From positions 1 through 64,000 of the forward strand of contig JBPCVQ010000308.1 in the NCBI GenBank assembly GCA_051010395.1: a stretch of DNA of 64,000 nucleotides, in the 5' to 3' direction. Within the stretch, counting starts at the first letter, position 1. Every line of letters begins with the position of its first letter. The notes beneath the pieces are model-generated. The model made no database searches. It was not told the DNA's origin and worked only from the letters and a program-made list of their open reading frames with translations. The translations under genes were made by a program, and so were the position numbers. Shown piece after piece: positions 26,378 to 34,642 of the stretch. This stretch comes from JANQPX01 sp051010395 (GTDB taxonomy: Bacteria; Pseudomonadota; Alphaproteobacteria; Geminicoccales; Geminicoccaceae).

Positions 26378-27310
26378 TCAGTCATCGCCCAAAGACGCCA
26401 CTTTTCGCGGCTTGGCTACAGCGCGCCGCCCCCCGATCTCGCTCGACGCCAAGCCTGAGAGGATCAAAGCAAGCGCTGCCAGCGCCGTCCAGCGTGGTTC
26501 CTCGCCTAGCAGCAAAAATCCGATGCCGACAGCCCAAAGGGGGATGAGATAGTTGATGAACGCGACGAAGCTCGGGCCTGCTGCCGAGATCAGCTTCAAA
26601 AACACTACCGGGGCGACAGCACTCGCGAGGACCGCAAGCGCGATCGCCGCGATTAGACCTTTGTTCGACGCGCTCATGATCTGGGCGGGAAGGTCCCAAA
26701 CGCCGATCGGCACCATGATCAATGCACCGACAACCATGGTTCCCGCCGCCGCAACGATCGGATCGAACGCCGGACGATGACGGGCGATGATCGCATTGGC
26801 GGCGTAACAGAAGGCTGCGAAGAGGCAGCCGAACTGTGCCCAGAATGCCGTGCCCTGCCCTTCCAGCTCCAAAAGCGCTTCCGGGCCGATCAGGATGACG
26901 ATCCCGGCGAATCCTAAAAAAAATCCGAGCAGCTTGCCGCCGCCCAGCGTCTCGCCTGTCACGAAAAAGTGGGCGAGCAGCAAGGTGGTGAGGGGCATGA
27001 TCGACATCAGGATACCGGCAAGGCCGCTGTCGATCTGTTGCTGGGCGGCCGTGATCAGCCAGAAGGGCAGGCAATTGCCGGCGATCGCCATGGCGAGGCT
27101 AAACGCCCAGAACCTGGCCGTCATCGGAAAACGCTGACCGCGCAGCAGAACCACCAGGGTCAGCAGGGCCGCCGCAAGAATCATCCGACCGGTGACCAGC
27201 GCGATCGGCGTGAACGCCTCGATCGCGAGTTCGGTAATACCGAACGCGCTGCCCCAAAGCGCAACGATGGTAAAGAGTAACAGCCAGTGACTGATCGGAC
27301 GGGCGTTCAT
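26378..27310 (-). CDS. DMT-superfamily transporter (EamA family)
   Basis: 310 residues with ten predicted membrane helices in two EamA repeats. It starts MNARPISHWLLLFTIVALWGSAFGITELAIEAFTPIALVTGRMILAA, the usual first-repeat pattern, with EPRWTALAALALILSGLA at the end of the second. Members export small metabolites such as amino acids. The hydrolase gene follows after 65 bp in the same direction. A TetR-type operator candidate lies about 20 bp upstream of its start, shared with the divergent paaG-paaI pair. Confidence 0.9.
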   Translation of the reverse strand: MNARPISHWLLLFTIVALWGSAFGITELAIEAFTPIALVTGRMILAAALLTLVVLLRGQRFPMTARFWAFSLAMAIAGNCLPFWLITAAQQQIDSGLAGILMSIMPLTTLLLAHFFVTGETLGGGKLLGFFLGFAGIVILIGPEALLELEGQGTAFWAQFGCLFAAFCYAANAIIARHRPAFDPIVAAAGTMVVGALIMVPIGVWDLPAQIMSASNKGLIAAIALAVLASAVAPVVFLKLISAAGPSFVAFINYLIPLWAVGIGFLLLGEEPRWTALAALALILSGLASSEIGGRRAVAKPRKVASLGDD

Positions 27311-27330
27311 CGACGACCGTCAACTTTCCC

Positions 27331-27358
27331 AGACTGGTCTTTCGAGACCGATTGGTCT
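27331..27358. promoter_or_regulatory. Overlapping palindromes, TetR-type operator candidate
   Basis: The 28 bp from 27331 hold AGACTGGTCT, GGTCTTTCGAGACC and AGACCGATTGGTCT, overlapping inverted repeats of AGACC/GGTCT arms. This arrangement resembles operators of TetR-family repressors. It lies in the 202-bp gap between the divergent transporter gene and paaG and could control both. No TetR gene is in the window. Confidence 0.45.
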
Positions 27359-27512
27359 TGCAGGAAACACATGAAAGTGGGACCTAAGGTGGCCACAAAG
27401 GCCCGCAGTATGGTTGCGAAAGATTGATGATAGCAGATTCATCAGATGACAACGATGATCATGCTATAGTCTTGGATGCATTAGGTGCAATCTGGCGGAG
27501 GGGGACAAGAGA

Positions 27513-28295
27513 TTGAGCGAACCGACCATTTTGCTGGCGCTGGGCGATGGTATTGCGACCATCACCCTGAACCGCCCGGACAGGCTTAATGCTTTTACCG
27601 AGGCCATGCATGCTGAGTTCGCGCAAGCACTGGATCGCATCGAGCTCGATCGGGCGATCCGGGCGGTGCTGCTGACAGGTGCAGGGCGCGGTTTTTGCTC
27701 CGGCCAGGATCTCAATGATCGTGCAACCGTGGAGCGGCCGGATCTCGGCGACACATTGGACCGGCTTTATAACCCGCTGGTCCGCCGGCTGAAGAAGCTG
27801 GAACGCCCGATAATCGCTGCCGTAAACGGCGTAGCGGCCGGTGCCGGCGCCAATCTCGCACTCGCTTGTGATATCGTGCTGGCAGCCAAATCCGCGGTCT
27901 TCGTTCAGGCTTTCGTCAAGATCGGCCTCATCCCCGACGTTGGCGGCTCTTACGCCCTGCCTCGATTGGTCGGCCATGCGCGCGCCATGGGACTTGCCAT
28001 GCTCGGCGAGCAAATCACCGGCGAGCAGGCGGCGGACTGGGGTCTCGTCTGGAAAGCCGTCGATGACGACCAGCTCTTGGATGAAGCCACTGCCATGGCC
28101 CGTCACCTTGCCACTCAGCCGACTGTGGCGCTGGGGCTGATCAAGCGCGCTATCCACGCGTCCGCCACCAACGATCTCGACCAACAGCTAGAGCTGGAGC
28201 GGGACTTCCAGCGTCAGGCCGGCAAAACAGAAGATTTCATCGAAGGTGTAAACGCCTTTCTCGATCGCCGCCCAGCGACCTTCAAGGGGCGGTAG
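27513..28295 (+). CDS. paaG: Enoyl-CoA hydratase/isomerase, PaaG-like
   Basis: 260 residues, crotonase fold. LLTGAGRGFCSGQDLNDR (oxyanion hole, residues about 50-67) and IIAAVNGVAAGAGANLALACDIVLAAKSAVFVQAFVKIGLIPDVGGSYALPRLVG give the PaaG subtype, the ring 1,2-epoxyphenylacetyl-CoA isomerase, where the Asp of PDVGG is catalytic. The start is TTG at 27513 with GGAGGGGG eight bases upstream; no near ATG exists. It is followed by paaI, as in phenylacetate clusters, but the epoxidase paaABCDE is not in view, so a related acyl-CoA role is possible. Confidence 0.85.
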   Translation: MSEPTILLALGDGIATITLNRPDRLNAFTEAMHAEFAQALDRIELDRAIRAVLLTGAGRGFCSGQDLNDRATVERPDLGDTLDRLYNPLVRRLKKLERPIIAAVNGVAAGAGANLALACDIVLAAKSAVFVQAFVKIGLIPDVGGSYALPRLVGHARAMGLAMLGEQITGEQAADWGLVWKAVDDDQLLDEATAMARHLATQPTVALGLIKRAIHASATNDLDQQLELERDFQRQAGKTEDFIEGVNAFLDRRPATFKGR

Positions 28296-28346
28296 GCGTG
28301 AAGCAAAGACTGCGGTTCGACCCGCAAGCGAGGCGTGGCTTCGGCG

Positions 28347-28802
28347 ATGTCTGAACCTGGAAAGATGCCTGAAGCTGGCGACCAGCATCTCGCTCGGGAA
28401 GTCGGCCGGAGCATGTATGCACGGGACCAGGCCTCCAAGGCCCTTGGCATGACCGTCGAGGCAATCGGTCCAGGCCACGCCCGCCTTCATATGACTGTGC
28501 GTGAAGACATGCTGAACGGTCATCAAACCTGCCATGGCGGCTTGATCTTCACACTCGCCGACAGCGCATTCGCATTCGCCTGCAATGCCTGCAACCGCGT
28601 GACCGTAGCGCTCGGAGCACAGGTCACTTTCATCGAACCCGCAAGGCTTGGCGACCTCCTGATCGCTGACGCCACCGAGCAGAGCCGAACCCGGCGAACA
28701 GGCGTCTATGATGTCGAGGTGGTCACCGCCGATGGCCGGAAGATCGCGCTCTTCCGCGGCAACGCGTACGAAACCAAGGGCAACGTGGTGCCGTCGACCT
28801 GA
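28347..28802 (+). CDS. paaI: Hydroxyphenylacetyl-CoA thioesterase PaaI (hotdog fold)
   Basis: 151 residues. The hotdog thioesterase core has NGHQTCHGGLIFTLADSAFAFACNA, with the Asn, HGG and Asp that define PaaI, and a C-terminal RTGVYDVEVVTADGRKIALFRGNAYET. It clears stalled CoA thioesters in aromatic catabolism. ATG 28347 is chosen; a GTG at 28335 would leave no room for its ribosome-binding site, though the ATG's own site (GAGG) is 13 bases away. It is 51 bp downstream of paaG. Confidence 0.88.
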   Translation: MSEPGKMPEAGDQHLAREVGRSMYARDQASKALGMTVEAIGPGHARLHMTVREDMLNGHQTCHGGLIFTLADSAFAFACNACNRVTVALGAQVTFIEPARLGDLLIADATEQSRTRRTGVYDVEVVTADGRKIALFRGNAYETKGNVVPST

Positions 28803-29099
28803 CCATCGCCTGGTCCGGACATATGTGGTCAATGCTTCAAACACCGACTTTGTCGTGATCCTCCCCCCCTCCCCTTCGATGACCTTCACTGCCGCTGACG
28901 ATCGATTCACCGGAATACGCAGCCTGTGAGGCGAGATCCTACCTGGAATGCCAGCCTTTATTTTTTGGTATCTCGGGCATGAATTTCTTTCCATCAGGGC
29001 CGTTGAAGCATTCCTTTCCCATCCCAGACCAGCACTATTGAAACCGGCTCCCCACCCCGCCAGTTTGATTGGCAGCACACAACGGATCGGAAAAATCCC
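28803..29099. other. Intergenic stretch, nothing recognised
   Basis: About 300 bp between paaI and the rhodanese gene. No coding frame with family resemblance, no hairpin of note; the plus strand has a pyrimidine run near 28860-28880. It probably contains the rhodanese promoter. Confidence 0.4.
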
Positions 29100-30023
29100 A
29101 TGCGCCTCTCAATCTCCGCTTTCGGCTGGCTTGCCGGCCTCTTCCTCGCCTTTACCGGCCCCGCACTTGCCTCCGACCTGAAGCCGCTGGTCGACGTCGA
29201 CTGGATCAAGACCAATGCCGACCGGGAAGATGTCGCCCTTCTCGATATTCGCAACATGATCGATGGCGGCTCAGCCAAGACCTTCGCCAAGGGGCATATC
29301 CCCGGGGCCGTCCACAGTGATTACCTCAAGGATGGCTGGCGCACCAAGGTGGACGGCGTGATCGGCCAGACGCCGGGCGAGGAGCAGCTCGAAGCCCTGA
29401 TCGGCGGCCTTGGCATCGGCAACGACACCACCGTCGTCGTGATCCCGGCCGGTGTCAGCTCCACCGACTTCGGAAGTGCTGCCCGTGTCTACTGGACCTT
29501 CAAATATGCTGGCCATGATCAGGTCGCCATCCTCGATGGCGGCTACCGCGCCTGGGTTGCGGACCCCGCCAATCCGATCGAGACCGGGCAGAACGAGCCC
29601 GAAGCCCGGATCTTCGAAGCCGAGCTTCGCCCTGGATTGCGTGTCGATAGCGCAACCGTGCAGGCGGCACTCGGAGCCGAAGGTACGCTGTTGCTGGATG
29701 GGAGGCCGACGAAACAGTTTGCCGGCTTGGAAAAACACGATGCCGCCAAAGCGGCGGGTCATATTCCCGGCGCCAGCCACTTCGACCAGGCCCAAACCTT
29801 CGATGAAAAGTCCGGTAAGCTGATCGACCTCGCCAAACTCGAAGGCCTGCTGCCGGCAAGCCTGAAAGAAGCCGATGAGGTCTATAGCTACTGCAACACC
29901 GGCCATTGGGCCGCGGTCAATTGGTTCGTCCTGAGCGAAGTGGTCGGCAAGGAAGACGTCAAGCTCTATGACGGCTCCATGGTCGAGTGGACACAAGACC
30001 CTGCAAGGCCACTCGATAAATGA
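29100..30023 (+). CDS. Exported two-domain rhodanese (sulfurtransferase)
   Basis: 307 residues. A signal peptide (about 1-24, PALAS) places it in the periplasm. Two rhodanese domains follow: an inactive first one (LLDIRNM...GHIPGAVHSDYL, lacking a catalytic Cys at the loop) and a second with the active-site loop YCNTGHWA. It should pass sulfane sulfur, from thiosulfate or a mercaptan, to an acceptor. Export distinguishes it from cytoplasmic SseA. The YeeE/YedE transporter at 58.5 kb could be a functional partner but is distant. An imperfect hairpin follows 20 bp after the stop. Confidence 0.9.
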   Translation: MRLSISAFGWLAGLFLAFTGPALASDLKPLVDVDWIKTNADREDVALLDIRNMIDGGSAKTFAKGHIPGAVHSDYLKDGWRTKVDGVIGQTPGEEQLEALIGGLGIGNDTTVVVIPAGVSSTDFGSAARVYWTFKYAGHDQVAILDGGYRAWVADPANPIETGQNEPEARIFEAELRPGLRVDSATVQAALGAEGTLLLDGRPTKQFAGLEKHDAAKAAGHIPGASHFDQAQTFDEKSGKLIDLAKLEGLLPASLKEADEVYSYCNTGHWAAVNWFVLSEVVGKEDVKLYDGSMVEWTQDPARPLDK

Positions 30024-30043
30024 TCCTTTGCTGACGACAAAGA

Positions 30044-30086
30044 CGGCCTTTCGGCAGCATCACGCTTTTTCGATGCCGGAAGGTCG
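30044..30086 (+). terminator. Hairpin after the rhodanese gene, possible terminator
   Basis: CGGCCTTTCGGCA (30044-30056) pairs with TGCCGGAAGGTCG (30074-30086), with two G-U/mismatch positions and a 17-nt loop. It begins 20 bp after the stop codon. There is no clean T-run after it, only CCTTTC, so it may slow or protect the transcript rather than terminate it. Confidence 0.35.
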
Positions 30087-30284
30087 CCTTTCATCAATTT
30101 TCACGAAAATTTTGTGCAATTTCTATTGATAATCCAAAATTCTTAGCTCATAGAGTGCATTATCTGGCTAGTTTCCGATCATTGAACTCGTCTCCACAAG
30201 TGGGCTTGTTCCCGCTTTGTCCATAATATCTGGCGTACAAGTTCTTTTCGGGAACCAAGGTGTTTTCGAGCAGGGAGGGAATCG

Positions 30285-31046
30285 ATGATGAACATATTTC
30301 GGATTATCGGAGTGTTGTGCGCAGCCTTTTTGACCATGGGCTCCGGCGGCGTCAGCAAGGCGACCAGCGATCAGACCCCGAACACGCTCGAGCCCGAATA
30401 TATCGATGCCGAACCGGTGGCGGACGTGCTGGAGGCAGAACCCAGCATCGACGTCGAAGATGCCACCTCTGAGGATCAAGCTGCCGGGTCTCCACCCATT
30501 CCTGCGACCCCGACCGAAATGGCCGACGAAGGTGCTGCGATCGAAGTGTCGCTCAGTGACGACTATATACAAGGCCGATACTACACGGGCGGCGGCATTC
30601 TGGGTTTCGATGAAGCAACCGGACATGTCGGCGTCTATTTCAGCGACAATCGGGACGTCATCATCAATGCCGGGCTCATGACCGATCGCATTCAGCTGTT
30701 CAAAAGCGTCGAAGGGCTCACATTGTCCGCCGGCGCTCGTGGCTATGTCGCCCTGCTTTCCAGCCCCAATGACGATGTCGTCGGCCTGGCCCCAGGCATC
30801 GAGGGGCGTTATGGGCTGCCCTACAACTTTCCTTTGGCCGTCGTCGGCAACATCTTCTATTCGCCGGATGTTCTGACACTCGGCGATGCCGAAGACATCA
30901 TCGATATAGATGCGCGCCTGGAGGCTGAATTCATTCCCGATATTGTCGGCTTCATCGGCTATCGCGAGTTCCGCTTCGATAGTGATCAGGGTGATGACAA
31001 GGAAGCAGCGAGCGAAATACAGGTGGGCGCACGCTTCCGCCTCTAA
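30285..31046 (+). CDS. YfaZ-family outer-membrane-like protein
   Basis: 253 residues. A signal peptide (about 1-24) is followed by an acidic, Glu/Asp/Pro-rich linker (about 30-85). The rest is beta-rich: YYTGGGILGFDEATGHVGVYFSDNRDVIINAGLM, LSAGARGYVALLSSPNDDVVGLAPGIEGRYGLPYNFPLAVVGNIFYSPDVLTL and a terminal FRFDSDQGDDKEAASEIQVGARFRL. This pattern and the final Phe-X-Leu strand match YfaZ proteins, small outer-membrane barrels of unknown role. The acidic linker is longer than usual. ATG at 30285 with AGGGAGGGA upstream. The upstream 170 bp is AT-rich. A repeat element follows the stop. Confidence 0.75.
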   Translation: MMNIFRIIGVLCAAFLTMGSGGVSKATSDQTPNTLEPEYIDAEPVADVLEAEPSIDVEDATSEDQAAGSPPIPATPTEMADEGAAIEVSLSDDYIQGRYYTGGGILGFDEATGHVGVYFSDNRDVIINAGLMTDRIQLFKSVEGLTLSAGARGYVALLSSPNDDVVGLAPGIEGRYGLPYNFPLAVVGNIFYSPDVLTLGDAEDIIDIDARLEAEFIPDIVGFIGYREFRFDSDQGDDKEAASEIQVGARFRL

Positions 31047-31053
31047 GCGGCGT

Positions 31054-31264
31054 GTGGCATGGCCACATCCATCTGGTTGTGACCGTCATCGGATAAATGC
31101 GCCAGTTTGACCGGAGGGAATGCGGGCTCTTTTCGGTGAGTCTCGATCACAATTCGCGACCAAACAACGTGGGGCATATCACCGTCATATGCCCCACGAA
31201 AACTTGGACGCATATCGTCAATCTGGGCAGTGACGCCCGGAACCAAATGAAGTGGTCACACCAC
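31054..31264. repeat. Complete dispersed inverted-repeat element (MITE-like), copy at 31.1 kb
   Basis: The left end is GTGGCATGGCCAC, then ATCCATCTGGTTGTGACCG. The right end, on the minus strand, is GTGGTGTGACCAC, then TTCATTTGGTTCCGGGCG. The element is 211 bp, lies exactly between two convergent genes, and contains an inner hairpin GTGGGGCATAT/ATATGCCCCAC around 31170-31197. It encodes nothing. It is the clearest full-length member. Confidence 0.8.
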
Positions 31265-31270
31265 CACTTC

Positions 31271-32509
31271 TTATCTTAGTGCACTGCTGATTTTGCCGCG
31301 GCGGCGCCAGACGAGCATAAAGGTGATGGTGCCGATCACCGATCCGATGGCGAGCGGCCAGCGTAGGCCGACCAGTTCCGAGGCCAGTCCCATCAATAGC
31401 GCGCCGATGGCAGGCCCGCTTCTGAAGACCAGGCCGAACAGGCTGAGCACCCGGCCGCGCACCGCCTCATCGACCGTGGTCTGCATCAGTGTTTGGGTGC
31501 CAACGCCAGCAACGACCATGCCGAATCCGCCTGACGTCACAGCGATAAGGGCCAGGGAGAATGTCGGGCTGAGTGCCAGGCCGAGTGCAGAGAACGCGAT
31601 CAGCAGAGCTGCCATCATTGCGGTTTCGGCAAGCCCTCTTTTCGGCCCACGCTGTGCCAAAAAGAGCCCGGCCGCAATAGCGCCCATGCCGACCGCCGAA
31701 CTCAGCATGGCAAGCCCGCCTGCACCCCGATCGAACACAGCACCGGCAAAACCCGGCAAGAGTTCGACATAAGGCCTAACCGAAACGGCCATCGTCGCAT
31801 TCAAGGCGAGCAGCGGACCGATCCCCGGATGCCTGATGACATAGCGAAGCCCCTCGCCGATTGCCTGCAACATGGGCGGCGGGCCGCCGCTGGCAGCGCG
31901 ATGGTCGGTTTTGGGCAGATCGAGCCGCTTCAGTGCGATCAGAAAGCTGATGAAACTGAGCGCGTTCAAAAGGAAAACCAAAGCCGTGCCAAAGCTAAGG
32001 ATCACCAGCCCTGCGATGGCGGGACCGATAAAACGGGCAAGGTTGAACACCAGACTGTTGATGGCGACCGCCGTCGGCAGATGTTCACGCGACACGAGGC
32101 CGGAGATCAGCGCCAGCCTCGCTGGTTGATTGATGCCGATCACCGCTCCATTGATCCCGATGATCAACACCAGGAGAGGCACGGTCATCAGGCCGCCGGC
32201 GGTAAGTGCTGCGAGGATGAAGGACAGCACCATGTTGATGCTCTGACCGATCATCAAGAGCCGCCGTCGATCAAGACGATCGGCAAGGGCGCCACCGAAG
32301 GGGCCGATCATCAGGGTCGGCGCGAGATCAGCGAAGGCGACCAGGCCCAGAACCGCACCGGAGTGGCTAAGCTCCCAGGCGAGCCAGCCGACCGCGATGC
32401 GCTGCATCCAAGAGCCGATCAGCGAGAGGCTGTTGCCGGCGACATAGATCCCGTAATTGGGCTGCCCGAGCGTCTTGGGGATGAGGCGAAGACCGGCGAG
32501 CAGGGGCAT
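31271..32509 (-). CDS. MFS transporter (enterobactin-exporter-like, MFS_3)
   Basis: 412 residues, twelve helices. The opening NYGIYVAGNSLSLIGSWMQRIAVGWLAWELSHSGAVLGLVAFADLAPTLMIGPFGGALADRLDRRRLLMIGQSINM matches the MFS_3/EntS-like drug or siderophore exporter branch, with the A-motif GALADRLDRRR. Substrate not assigned. The stop TAA lies six bases from a repeat end. It is in the same direction as, and 91 bp downstream of, the acyltransferase gene. Confidence 0.9.
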   Translation of the reverse strand: MPLLAGLRLIPKTLGQPNYGIYVAGNSLSLIGSWMQRIAVGWLAWELSHSGAVLGLVAFADLAPTLMIGPFGGALADRLDRRRLLMIGQSINMVLSFILAALTAGGLMTVPLLVLIIGINGAVIGINQPARLALISGLVSREHLPTAVAINSLVFNLARFIGPAIAGLVILSFGTALVFLLNALSFISFLIALKRLDLPKTDHRAASGGPPPMLQAIGEGLRYVIRHPGIGPLLALNATMAVSVRPYVELLPGFAGAVFDRGAGGLAMLSSAVGMGAIAAGLFLAQRGPKRGLAETAMMAALLIAFSALGLALSPTFSLALIAVTSGGFGMVVAGVGTQTLMQTTVDEAVRGRVLSLFGLVFRSGPAIGALLMGLASELVGLRWPLAIGSVIGTITFMLVWRRRGKISSALR

Positions 32510-32600
32510 GGCGAGATATCGCCAGAAGAGCGCATTAAGCGCAAGCCCACATCATCGACAATAGGTCAACAGAGTCGGATGGCGAGGCGAGGTGCGGAAG

Positions 32601-33614
32601 CTAAGCCGCTGTATCCTGTATCACGGAAGTGGCCGGCGCCGGTGATGACGGGTTTGAGCGGCTGAGAAGAAGTGTCCCGGACTGATCGGTCAGGGGGAAG
32701 GAGAACTGGTCAGGATAGTGCCTGACATGAGCTTCGAGCCGGGGCACGTAATCATCAAGCATGGCGCTGATCTTCTCGGCCCTCGCCGCGCCGACCGGCT
32801 GATCGAGGGCGCTACCGACGAAGGTCGTCGTTCCACCATCCGCCTGGCGAAGCGTGAACACGGGCAAAACAGGCGTATCGTTCTCGGAAGCGAAACTGAG
32901 CCCACCGGTTGCGATGTGAATGCTGCCGTTCAGGAACGGTCTGGTGGCGACATGCCGGCCAAGCGGCGTCACCGTGATCATGACCATATCGTTCCGTTTC
33001 AAACGATCGCGTATCCTGGCGCTGACCGTCTTGGTGTTGCTGCCGCCAAAGACCATGCGTTCACGCAGAAATCGTTCCTCGATTGACGTGTAGATCGGGT
33101 TCAGCCAGCGCTTGCCGAAGCGGGTTTCGGAAAAGCCATGGGTGTCCTTGCTCACATGGCTGACCCTGTAGCCGGCGCCGGCAAGGGCGGCCTTGGCCAT
33201 CAGGTCCTTATAGGCAAAGGTCGCCGTGAAGAGGACAACGCCCCGCCCGACGTCGCGTGCCCGTTCGATATGCTCCCGGCCGATCAAGCGGGTGTGGGGC
33301 CGCCAGCGCCCTGGGCCATGACAGGCGAGGATCTGCATCCAGCTCAGATATTTGTGCGCAAGGGCCTTCGGCAGATAGACATCATCCACCCAGCCCTCCG
33401 GCCGCGCACCGGCGACAATCGCCACCATGGAGCGCTCATCCGGGGACAGCGGTCCGCGTCGGGCGAGCCTGAACCGTGCCAGCAGCTCGGCGATAGCCGG
33501 CCATTTGGTTTCGGGAACGCTCCAAGAGGCGAGCGCAAGCGTCGAGATGACAGCACTGATGACACCATCCCGCAAGCTGATAAGCGGAGCATCGTCTTTT
33601 TCCAGGGCCTGCAC
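32601..33614 (-). CDS. LpxL/HtrB-like lysophospholipid acyltransferase family protein
   Basis: 337 residues. The family's central region is present (GRGVVLFTATFAYKDLMAKAALAGAGYRVSHVSKDTHGFSETRFGKRWLN, then NDMVMITVTPLGRHVATRPFLNGSIHIATGGLSFASENDTPVLPVF), but the usual HX4D/E motif is altered (FTATFAYKDL), so activity is uncertain. Members add acyl chains to lipid A or related lipids at the inner membrane. Start GTG at 33614. The N-terminal 100 residues are unlike lipid A acyltransferases, so an LPS or capsule-linked substrate other than lipid A is possible. Confidence 0.7.
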   Translation of the reverse strand: MQALEKDDAPLISLRDGVISAVISTLALASWSVPETKWPAIAELLARFRLARRGPLSPDERSMVAIVAGARPEGWVDDVYLPKALAHKYLSWMQILACHGPGRWRPHTRLIGREHIERARDVGRGVVLFTATFAYKDLMAKAALAGAGYRVSHVSKDTHGFSETRFGKRWLNPIYTSIEERFLRERMVFGGSNTKTVSARIRDRLKRNDMVMITVTPLGRHVATRPFLNGSIHIATGGLSFASENDTPVLPVFTLRQADGGTTTFVGSALDQPVGAARAEKISAMLDDYVPRLEAHVRHYPDQFSFPLTDQSGTLLLSRSNPSSPAPATSVIQDTAA

Positions 33615-33749
33615 TCAATCGCCGAAAGCCGCGCATTTACCGGACGAGTGTAAAATGCAATGCCTAAGATTGGCTTAAAGCCCTATCGCTGGACGTTAGG
33701 GGGCGACGTCAGCTCATGGCTTTGCTGGCTGAAAAGGGCTTCGGGCCAA

Positions 33750-34571
33750 TCATTCGTCAGAGCCGAAGGACGGCCCACCGCCGCCTGCGAGAACCACGAT
33801 TTTCTTGTAGGGGAGTCGAAGCCGTGAAAAGACGATGGTCGGCGAGTTGGCGTAGACGGTCTCATAGCGCCCCTGCATCAGGCCAGCGAAGCGCTCGACC
33901 CCGAGCCTCGAGAAATAATGCATGGGAATGACGATCGAGGGCGAGATCTGCTGGATCACCTCGGCCATCAGCTCCTGCGCCATGGTGTAGACGCCGTCGA
34001 TCGGCACCAGCAGCACGTCGATCAGACCGAGTTCCTGCAGGTGCTGTTCGGTGAGCGTGTGGTGGAGATGGCCGAGATGGGCGATGCAGAGGTCAGCGAG
34101 CTCGAAGACGAAGATCGAATTCGAATTGTAGCGAGTACCACCGAAATCCCGAATATTTGTGGGGATGTTGCGCACACGGATATCTTTGAAGTCAAGAACA
34201 TGCTCGGCGATCGCGCCGTCCTCGCCCCAGCCACGAAGAGCGTGGGCCACGCCAGGCTCGACGGCATCCGAAAAATGGGTGCTGTGGGCGTTGTTCATGG
34301 TGACGATGTCGGGTGCGAAGGGTGCCCGGTGTACGCCGTTGTAGTCGGTGACTACGGTGGCGCCTCCGGCGCTTTCGATCAAAAAGCTGGAATGGCCGAG
34401 ATAACTCAGCCTGACGTCACCATCAACGGGCAAAGCCACCGGAATGACCCAAGGGTCGGTCTGCACCATCGGCAGGCATTGGGCGACGGCGCCGCCAGCG
34501 CCGACGGCAAACGGCAGCATTACCGCCAGACATCGAAGACATCGTCCGAAAAAACGCCCGAACCCATCCAT
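33750..34571 (-). CDS. Exported MBL-fold protein (UlaG-like)
   Basis: 273 residues with a signal peptide (about 1-30). LSYLGHSSFLIESAGGATVVTDYNG is the metallo-beta-lactamase-fold lead. The metal motif is unusual: NNAHSTHFSD replaces HxHxDH. Later HLGHLHH and DVLLVPIDGVYTM, and VIPMHYFS near the C-terminus, fit the UlaG-like branch. Periplasmic hydrolase of unknown substrate. The change in the first metal motif (Asn for the first His) may alter metal use. It sits 71 bp upstream of nothing coding in the same direction and 71 bp after the sulfatase gene. Confidence 0.78.
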   Translation of the reverse strand: MDGFGRFFGRCLRCLAVMLPFAVGAGGAVAQCLPMVQTDPWVIPVALPVDGDVRLSYLGHSSFLIESAGGATVVTDYNGVHRAPFAPDIVTMNNAHSTHFSDAVEPGVAHALRGWGEDGAIAEHVLDFKDIRVRNIPTNIRDFGGTRYNSNSIFVFELADLCIAHLGHLHHTLTEQHLQELGLIDVLLVPIDGVYTMAQELMAEVIQQISPSIVIPMHYFSRLGVERFAGLMQGRYETVYANSPTIVFSRLRLPYKKIVVLAGGGGPSFGSDE

Positions 34572-34642
34572 TCCGTCACCTCCCGCGATCGGCGTGGTCT
34601 AAATCCCGGTCCAGCTACCGAAAGCCGGCATCATGCCGTCGT

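Noticed and set aside
28188..29078. 296-codon minus-strand frame
   Set aside because: It covers paaI in antisense and the gap beyond; no protein-like pattern, and paaI is certain.
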